From Amphimedon queenslandica (lineage: Eukaryota > Porifera > Demospongiae > Haplosclerida > Niphatidae), in the NCBI RefSeq assembly GCF_000090795.2, contig NW_003546259.1:281780-345779 (forward strand): a stretch of 64,000 bases of DNA, written 5' to 3'. The translations under genes were made by a program, and so were the position numbers. This document shows, one piece after another, positions 57,762-64,000 of the stretch. The notes under the pieces were generated by a model that did not search any database, was not told the origin of the DNA, and was given only the letters and a program-made list of their open reading frames with translations. Numbering within the stretch: the stretch's first letter is position 1; every line of letters starts with the position of its first letter.

Positions 57762-58022
57762 TACCGTATTTCCTTAAATAAAAGCCTGGGCATCTATTTC
57801 CTAAAATGGCATTTGGATCTCGAAGAAATATATGACAAATAAAGAACTTCAGCCAAGAGCGAAATTCGAACCAGTAACCTCATGCTTTTGATTTCTTGAA
57901 CTTCAGGCATTATCCACTAGACTACTGAATCACTCCTAAGCTCGTGTTGCATACTTATAGTTTAATTGTATTGCTATCCCAGCGTTTATTCGAATGCGGC
58001 TTCTATTTAAGGATTTGTGGTA
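57762..58022. mobile_element. MITE (TIR with TCCTTAAATARAAGCC) carrying a tRNA-like region
   Basis: The left end TACCGTATTTCCTTAAATAA, continuing AAGCC, is inverted at the right end (GGCTTCTATTTAAGGATTTG, then TGGTA) with a few differences. The right half also has CGTTTATTCGAATGCGG. Between the ends, on the minus strand, is a tRNA-like sequence (separate entry). Both flanks are coding sequence of the same gene, so the element is an insertion. Target duplication was not resolved. Confidence 0.7.
57858..57933 (-). ncRNA. tRNA-like sequence with A and B boxes (SINE-type head)
   Basis: Read on minus from 57933: GTGATTCAGTAGTCTAGTGG contains an A box (TAGTCTAGTGG, 57914-57925 zone), and GGTTCGAATTTC at 57861-57872 is a near-consensus B box. 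Spacing of about 45 bp fits a Pol III internal promoter. The acceptor and T stems pair poorly, so it is a tRNA-derived sequence rather than a working tRNA. Confidence 0.6.
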
Positions 58023-58485
58023 TACTACATTTTAACGTTCATGCAATATAGCCACATGCATATCTCAATGCAATTTCTTCCTCATAATTAAGGCTAGATA
58101 GGATTGCTGCTGTTGCACCATCATAATCATTTTCAAGTTGAATTTGAGCCGTTGGTGACACAATGCGGGGGTATCTGATCTCTATTAATTTTCTAATAAG
58201 GCTATGTGTGATATTGTGGTAAAATGTAGGATGAGGTGTCTTCCCTTTTGCTTCAGAAATGAATTTAATCCACATTTCACGATGCATGGGGCTGTGAACA
58301 TCTGTATTGGTGATAAGCACTCCAATTAATTTGTGCTGCATCCTTTAAGCTTACTAGCCCAGTAAAACAAGACAATTGAGAGATTAAGTCTACATCAAAT
58401 AGCTTCAATCATGCTTCATCAGAGGACAACTTTTTTAGCAAAGATTTTGCTAGTGCTTTGTTTAAAGTGGCAACAGGAATAGATA

Positions 58486-58808
58486 CATAGGCGGCGGAAC
58501 AAAATTCATTTTGGGGGGCGCTGAACATGAATTAAGTTATTAAAATGGGTTTGGTTTTATACAAAAATGGCTACTAATTTTACAAAAAATGGTGCTAATC
58601 TTCTATTGTTGGATTTAGAGTAGTTTTCTTGTCTTTTTCTTTAAATAAAATGAAGAGATGATGACTGCAGGTATAATTTTACTGATAAAAGTCAGTTTTA
58701 TTTTCTTTGTTAGTCAGTTGCAGAGAATTTCTGGGGGGGCTCAGCCCCTTCTGTTTCAAGACTGGGGGGGCTTTAGCCCCCTCTGCCCCCCCTGTTCCGC
58801 CGCCTATG
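58486..58808. mobile_element. hAT MITE, 323 bp, perfect 16-bp TIR, AATAGATA duplication
   Basis: TIR CATAGGCGGCGGAACA is perfect at both ends. AATAGATA lies at 58478-58485 and 58809-58816. Sub-terminal GGGGGGGC/GCCCCCC runs resemble those of the autonomous hAT at 4197-7126 (end CATAGGCGACAGAACC), its likely source family. Both flanks read as one minus-strand coding frame. Confidence 0.95.
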
Positions 58809-58969
58809 AATAGATACCTCAGGTTGCAGAATAGATTTGACACAATCAGTAAATAGATTACAGTGATTAACTAAGATATAGTGATTTAAATGACAATAAA
58901 GCTCCAATCTTACAACAAGAAAAGGATTGCTTTCACCCAAAGTATCTGCATCGAGCCATGTTACCAGCA

Positions 58970-59875
58970 GAGATAGCGCGCTCGTAGGCTAAGTGACTAA
59001 GGTGAGTTATGAAAGGGTTAAAATTATTTGTTTGAAAAATAATAGAGGTATGTAATTGACTTATGGGGCGTTGCCAATCCCATATACGTTAGTCTATCAT
59101 ATCTTACTGTTCACTTTTTCAGGGTACAACTGTTTATCGCTGTTTTATCCAAGTTATTGCCCTTGTTCAACCTTGTTTAACAATTGACGTGAAATTGAAT
59201 GTGTCTAACAATGATGTATGACACATCGTATAAAGGATACCTAAGACACGAGAAAAGTTGACAGGAGGACCCTAAGAAAAGAAAGATTTCATCATTTGGG
59301 AAAGAAAAGTTGCGAAAACGTTTTGTATTTGAGCATAGCTAGTGGATGGGAATGGCCTATAGAAGAGTTGCAGCAGAATTACATGTAATTAACGAGCACA
59401 GTACCCTCGCCTATACTCCTATGGCGTTGGTGAGAGCAATAACGAGAGTAGTCACTCATTGTCAATCATCTTAAGTACAATTGAAGGAAAAGTCCTGTTA
59501 GGAGATGAACTAGTACTATCCATAGCAAGCTAAAGAGCTAGCTTATTGCATTACTTCTGAATGGATTGACTTTTTTAGTAAGTTGTAGCACCACTTCACT
59601 TTTTCCTACAGCTAAGTATTTGGTTGTAATTTTTGTTTTATACTAATATATCTATTGTAAATAATTTCCAACAGCTGTTTTGCTAATGTTTTTAAAGCTT
59701 TTGTGTAACTTTGGGTATGTCTGTTTCTTTGGATCTGTAGAGTATGTCATTAAATAAAGATTATAGAGGGAGACAATAGTGTTCAAATTCACTATTTCCT
59801 TCCTACATAATGGTGTGACTTGGCACAATTATACACATACAATTTGACCTAACTCTGTAAGTAGAAGTTGGTGCC
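58970..59875. other. No gene; contains a lone TIR fragment
   Basis: 59066-59103 (GCCAATCCCATATACGTTAG and on) matches the TIR of the 692-bp element at 43871-44562 in inverted sense, without a partner. 59410-59440 resembles the end of the repeat at 13480-13510. Confidence 0.6.
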
Positions 59876-59879
59876 CAGC

Positions 59880-60066
59880 ACTTTTGTTTCTACAATACTT
59901 AAGGGAAAAATTAATGCTTGCTACACTATTTTGTCCCTATAATACTATAGGAAAGACTTACTGCCTTCTGCACTATTTTGTTTTACAATATTACAGGGTA
60001 AAATTAGTGCTTCCTGCACTATTTTGTCCCTACAATGCAATAGGGAAGAATTAGTGCCTTGAGCAC
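59880..60066. repeat. Tandem repeat, about 46-47-bp unit, four imperfect copies
   Basis: The phrase GCACTATTTTGTCCCTACAA recurs with starts at about 59925, 59972 and 60018, each followed by a TAGGGAAAAATTAGTGC-type half; a partial copy lies before the first. Confidence 0.85.
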
Positions 60067-60103
60067 TGTTTTTCATAATGTACCAGCACTTCTTTTCCAA
60101 AAT

Positions 60104-60312
60104 ATACTGTAGTGGAAATTTTTGGAGGGAATTACAGTTGGTGAATTTGGCATTTTGATAGCATAACTCCAAAATAAAATCCACCATTTCAAGCCATTTT
60201 ATGCATGCTCAATGGTATGTTACCACAAATTTGCCATATTAAAATTTGCCAATTGCCAAAATTTAGCAATTTGCCAAATTTGACTGCCTCCAAAATTTTT
60301 TGCTATATGGGA
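60104..60312. mobile_element. MITE of about 209 bp (copy B)
   Basis: The left end (GTAGTGGAAATTTTTGGAGG) pairs imperfectly with the right end (CCTCCAAAATTTTTTGCTAT). Interior GCCAAATTTG and TTGGCAAAT-type motifs match copy A at 13635-13832. Not coding. Confidence 0.7.
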
Positions 60313-60439
60313 CAGCTACACATCATTTACCTGGTCACCTTTGGCATTCCACCATGCATTTTGCAAATACTATTAGCTACATAGACCAATACAATAACTT
60401 TTAACATTAAATAACATCTAAAGAGTACATTTTTTAACT

Positions 60440-60995
60440 TGTTTGTAATAATCCAGGTAGTTGGGTAACATATTCTGATACATTGCGTCTTGATTTTCAT
60501 GTCGTAGATGGGAATGGCGTGTAAAGTGTTTTTGAGACATTTAATCATGTGCTGTCTCATGTGTGACTGATCCTATATATTGTTAACAGGATCATCTTTA
60601 TAAAGAATAGATACTGCGTATGCTACTGCAAAGCAGGCACAACCCTTATCACGATTTTGCTTCAGCAACCACGGTATTTTTACAATTGCAGATCCCTTGA
60701 AGGCAATGAGCTGCTTTTTTAACTCTGAGTGAATGATCTCTGTGTACAAGGAGACATAATGAAAAACATCGCCATCTCTAAAATGACTAGTAACCCAATG
60801 GTCCCCCAAGTTGTGGAAAAGTAATGAATCATTTGTAGCCAGCTAAATGAGACTTGGTTTCTGAGTATACAAGCATGACTGAATCATTGGCATGTCTGGG
60901 AATTGTGACAATAGTTTAGCAGTAGCTACGACATGCTTGTCAGAAACATGGGTTCCTCTTCTAGTTGTAATCAATGATTTTCCTGATAATTTAAT
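60440..60995 (-). pseudogene. Ulp1-like protease remnant, copy 3
   Basis: Minus frame: SGKSLITTRRGTHVSDKHVV, ATAKLLSQFPDMPMIQSCL, a TAG, then NLGDHWVTSHFRDGDVFHYV (His of HW kept), SLYTEIIHSELKKQ, KQNRDKGCACFAVAYAVSI (Cys position kept; Asp before it is Gly), and after a stop SHMRQHMIKCLKN. The catalytic Asp of the YDS motif is Val. Pre-protease part HVVATAKLLSQFP corresponds to HVAAAQLLLHHQFP in copy 1. No HIRAN domain seen upstream before 61100, so this copy is truncated or divergent. Confidence 0.6.
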
Positions 60996-61009
60996 TCTTT
61001 TATCCAGTA

Positions 61010-62060
61010 GTTTACAGGACTAGTTGGTATCTCGTTAATGCTGATGAGCAAGAGCAAACCTGTGTACGGGTATAGCATAAAATAGATGGCTCATGGTAAT
61101 AAAATAATATACCTCCAAACATCTTGAAATTTTGATAACAGCAGTTTTTTCTCATCATATGTGACCCGATATGAGAAAACGAGGCTATCTATGGGATTTT
61201 GGTAAAATCAGTTTTTGGTTCTTACAAATAGAGAAAAAAATTTCCTTTCCAACAATATCTTATTTATGACAGTGCGCAATAAAACTTTGCAGTTAGGGAC
61301 GCTGTTTGAACGATTGCTCTGGAATACAAGTACAGAAAAAAAGGCATTTTAAGTTATTTTCAATGTTTCCGTGTCACGCCCATTCATATAGTAAATGTGA
61401 CCATGCCCACAACATAAACCACACCTACATCAATTAATACACAGGTAAAGAAGAAAGAAGCACTTAGTAGCATTTTAACTACTTTTTTTGCTTTTTTGAC
61501 ATCTTAAGAGTGATCTAAAGCCCAGCCATGCATTGAGACTTCAAATACAAGTTTTTTCATTGCAAAAGTTAGGGCTCACACTGAAAAAATAAAGTTGCTT
61601 TATATCTTGTAATTATTCAGGGAAGTTGTTGTCCACCACTAACTAGTTGCAGATCAAGTAAAGTTTCTGTAGTTCTTTACTTTGTTTTTATAAAAATAAA
61701 TAATTAACTTTTAATTAATTAACCAATAATTGGAAAATTTAGATAATTTACGGTATTGCTCGCTGCGGACTAGTGCGGAGTTTTAGACATTATTTTAGGC
61801 TTCTTATTCAGAGTTTGAGATTACAGAAACTTGGTAGTACTTGGCTTACAGTCCTAGAAGAGTCACTGGTAAGTTTTAAAGAGACTTTTGAACTTATTTT
61901 GTGATTATTGGTTTTTATTTTAGAGTGTATCTCTGCAGCCAGTCATAAATTTTGCAATATTTTTCGTTCAGAATAAAGTACTAATAGGTACTTAATTTCC
62001 ACAACCTTTTCGTTTTTCAACTTTGTTATTTGTCATCTGAACACAATACCTCAATTTTGT
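61010..62060. other. No gene seen; possible 5' region of the next gene
   Basis: A repeat-like start CATATGTGACCCGATATGAG at about 61157 recalls ends of interspersed elements but lacks a visible partner. 61700-62060 is AT-rich and precedes the ATG at 62065. Confidence 0.35.
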
Positions 62061-62064
62061 AACA

Positions 62065-63790
62065 ATGACTTCAAAAAAAATAAGTGTTCCTTATGGATTT
62101 GTCAATGATCTCTACGAGAAATATGCCTCCGATGAGTCGAAATTAATTGATGAAGTAAAGAGAAATTACCCATCTCTCTACATTGGCAGAAGTGATCGTT
62201 TTATTAAAACTGTTCAGAGAATAGTTGCACCAACTGTTCCATCAATTTTGGGAAGAAAAGTTTTGATCAGCGGTGACTCATTACGCAACTACAGACAAAA
62301 GATGTAGACACCAAGAACCCAAAACTTAAGTATGATTAATTAAATTTATTTACCAGCTTATCCCGGTTTATTATTATTAATAATAGGAATGCTAAAACAG
62401 TCTTCATCTGCTGACAACAGATATGACATTCCTGGTTATAGCTCAGAGTCACAAATTGAGGAGACATTGTGTAGTAGTATGGTACAGTCATCACCATGTG
62501 CACAATTTGTATCAACATTTTCTGATCCACGCTATCTGCCAAAAAATGTTAATAGGTGTGAAAAAAGGAAAAATTGCAAAGTACAGCAATTAAGAAGAGA
62601 ACTAAAAGCCATAAAAAAGATAATTGTGAATAAGGATTTAGTTATAGCTAACCTTCAACAAGACATTAAAACTATCAGAGAGAGAAATCAGAGAGCAACA
62701 GGTTGCCTTACTGGATGCTGATACGGCGATTAGTGATGAAGAAATTCCTGCAAGTACTGCAGAAACTGATCAACATTTTAGCACCAAACATGTAAATAAA
62801 TACTCACCTGAAATACGAACACTTTATTACTCATTACTAGGTTCACAAATACCTTCTGGTAAAATTTGTAGAATAATAAAAGATGTACTTATAGCTTTCT
62901 TCCCTGATGTAAATGTGGAAAGTTTAACATTGCCAGGTGGAAGTTGTGCAAATTACATGCGTAGAGAGGAGCTCAAAACAATAAGTATGGCTCATCAAGT
63001 TACACTTTTATCAAAGGCAGATAGATTATACCTGAACAGTGACGGCACAACAAAAAATCAACACAAATTAAATGCTACTGCTTTTAACGGTGTAGTTATT
63101 TCAATTAATGAAGTTCCAGATGGTAAAGCTGATGCAATTATTGCTGATATTGATAGTCAACTGAAGAGCTCAGATCTTTTGCTCAAGAATTAGGTATTCC
63201 TAACAATAAAATGTTAAGCTGGTCAATGATTGAAGCATCTACATCTGATTCTGCGTGAACTCAAAAATGGTTGAATGATCTTATACAACAATGCAAAGAA
63301 GATGGCGTAAAAGAACTTCCTTCGGCAGGCAATGAATGTTTTGATATGGTACGTAACTTTTGTGCTATGCACTTAGGAGTAAATTTACGTAAAGCATTTG
63401 TTACAGCTCTAGTGGGATTCCAGGAAACTACGGGCACCTTGTTTATGAGTTTTGTTAGCTATTTGGCAATAATGGATCCCCTGAGTATGCAGTTCATGTT
63501 CAATTTCAAGACTTTTTCGTTATCGCTCAAGTCTAATGAATAAGAAACAGCTTTATTATCAAGCATGCCTCACTGTTTCTCTTGCACGTCAAGTTGGAAG
63601 CAGATATTTTGTAACTTCTCACAATGCAACTAAAGTACTATTCCTTTGTTCTGCTGCTTCGGAATTTCTGACTTTTACAGACAAGTCTCAAAATTGAAAT
63701 AAACTTGAGAGAGATGTATTTTGTAAGTTATCCAATGATAGTATTCTAGAGTTGCTGAAAGTTGATGCTTTAATGTACCATCGTGTTTAT
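62065..63790 (+). pseudogene. DGTT-type coiled-coil gene, nearly complete, few lesions
   Basis: From the ATG at 62065: KKISVPYGFVNDLYEKYASD, then SLYIGRSDRFIKTVQRIVAP, ending near a GTAGAC donor-like site. At 62389 a second part: acidic/Ser-rich, then a basic coiled coil with QLRRELKAIKKIIVNKDLVI. A frameshift near 62695 leads to NKYSPEIRTLYYSLLGSQIP, IIKDVLIAFFPDVNVESLTL, NYMRREELKTISMAHQV, LYLNSDGTTKNQHKLNATAF and SINEVPDGKADAIIADIDSQ. Near 63165 the frame shifts to LRSFAQELGIPNNKMLSWSM; a TGA at about 63256 interrupts SDSA-stop-TQKWLNDLI; then MVRNFCAMHLGVNLRKAF, and in another frame SRYFVTSHNATKVLFLCSAA and KLSNDSILELLKVDALMYHR. The family recurs in cnidarian and sponge genomes by my recollection; no characterised function. 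Asp of DGTT and the CAMHLG His are candidate active-site residues (inference). Confidence 0.5.
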
Positions 63791-63829
63791 TATATAGGCG
63801 GTAGTCTATATGTAGGGTTGAGGTTAATT

Positions 63830-63842
63830 TTTCAAGATGGCG
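63830..63842 (+). promoter_or_regulatory. YY1-like motif AAGATGGCGGC
   Basis: TCAAGATGGCGGCCAAATTT at about 63829-63848 matches the YY1 core CAAGATGGCGGC used at many animal promoters and 5' UTRs. The ATG opens only a short frame. It may be a promoter-proximal site of a gene beyond the window, or chance. Confidence 0.35.
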
Positions 63843-64000
63843 GCCAAATTTACAATTTTTAAACGCTTATAACCCTTTCAGCTTACATTGTACAGCCTTA
63901 TAATTGGCTTAACTGAGTTCTCCTTCACTGAGCGATTCTCCTGGTACCTTTAAAGTGACCTGTGATGTAACGGGAGCACTTCTAGAGAATAAGCCCAAAT

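Larger units (their letters stand above)
57430..58960 (-). pseudogene. Unrecognised TE-associated family gene, interrupted by two MITEs
   Basis: The minus strand starts near 58960 with NLFTDCVKSILQPEVSI, is cut by the hAT MITE (58486-58808), and resumes with ATLNKALAKSLLKKLSS, LFDVDLISQLSCF, NTDVHSPMHREMWIKFISEA, HPTFYHNITHSLIRKLIEIR and NYEEEIALRYACGYIA (ending about 58039). The tRNA-bearing MITE (57762-58022) follows, then DESKHECKEEMMLFLIEMAE, TDTWCSVIDRG, CHVNDETYELFLAIEIVVR and YYVPKEAGKVKDVL to about 57430. The RYACGYIA, DRGxLCHVNDETYELF order is one I associate with multicopy sponge and cnidarian genes of unknown function. Additional stops are present (TGA at about 58406). Confidence 0.55.

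Noticed and set aside
57858-57933. A functional tRNA gene
   Set aside because: A and B boxes are present, but acceptor and T stems do not pair well and the sequence lies inside a MITE; called tRNA-like instead.
1-64000. CRISPR arrays, bacterial operons, phage or organelle DNA
   Set aside because: No regularly spaced repeat-spacer structure, no ribosome-binding-site-led gene runs; splice-like signals and eukaryotic transposons dominate throughout.

Overview
This window looks like intergenic and repeat-rich DNA from an early-branching animal, most likely a demosponge such as Amphimedon queenslandica. That is inference. It rests on the AT-rich base composition, very short introns, a scaffold gap of 330 N, many TACATGTACA-type motifs, and recognisable families I associate with sponge and cnidarian genomes (hAT, PIF/Harbinger, P-element-like, Tc1/IS630, Ty3/gypsy, HIRAN-Ulp1, G2E3-like HECT). 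There are no bacterial operons, phage or CRISPR arrays. Nearly all coding sequence belongs to transposable elements or to multicopy families that travel with them, and most copies carry stops or frameshifts.

Layout. 1-0.85 kb: end of a degenerate integrase-core gene (minus). 0.9-1.44 kb: minisatellite. 2-4.1 kb: broken P-loop ATPase-like gene. 4.197-7.126 kb and 7.270-10.019 kb: two complete hAT transposons with TIRs and 8-bp target duplications, each with a broken transposase. 10.3-12.7 kb: decayed gene with a tesmin/TSO1-like CXC cluster. 13.6-16.5 kb: a MITE, then a pogo/Tigger-like DDE_1 transposase tail to tail with a HIRAN-Ulp1 fusion gene. 20-21.3 kb: second HIRAN-Ulp1 copy. 22.2-25.2 kb: a decayed coiled-coil 'DGTT-type' gene and an IS5-like DDE_4 transposase. 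25.5-27.5 kb: a two-gene PIF/Harbinger element. 30.1-34.4 kb: a TIR-bounded element with a BEN-like gene, invaded by a Tc1 element that is itself invaded by a MITE. 35.3-38 kb: a Harbinger-type MITE, an IS630-like transposase and a tail-to-tail unknown gene. 38.2-42.7 kb: a Ty3/gypsy retrotransposon with both LTRs. 42.8-44.9 kb: three MITEs. 46-47.5 kb: second integrase-core gene. 47.6-50.9 kb: a G2E3-like HECT ubiquitin-ligase gene (minus), the most cellular-looking gene here. 51.3-52.5 kb: a nested palindrome of about 1.2 kb. 54.4-57.2 kb: P-element/THAP9-like transposase. 57.4-59 kb: a gene interrupted by two MITEs, one carrying a tRNA-like sequence. 60.4-61 kb: third Ulp1-type copy. 62-63.8 kb: the best preserved DGTT-type gene.

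Themes. Three candidate two-gene units have a transposase on one strand and an accessory gene on the other, ending tail to tail. The HIRAN-Ulp1 fusion occurs twice as a fusion plus once as a protease remnant, and in one copy lies 155 bp from a DDE transposase stop; this is my best candidate for a little-described system. The other structural highlights are the nested palindrome, the tRNA-bearing MITE, and the hAT MITE caught inside a reading frame. All family calls come from reading translated sequence by eye; no database search was run.
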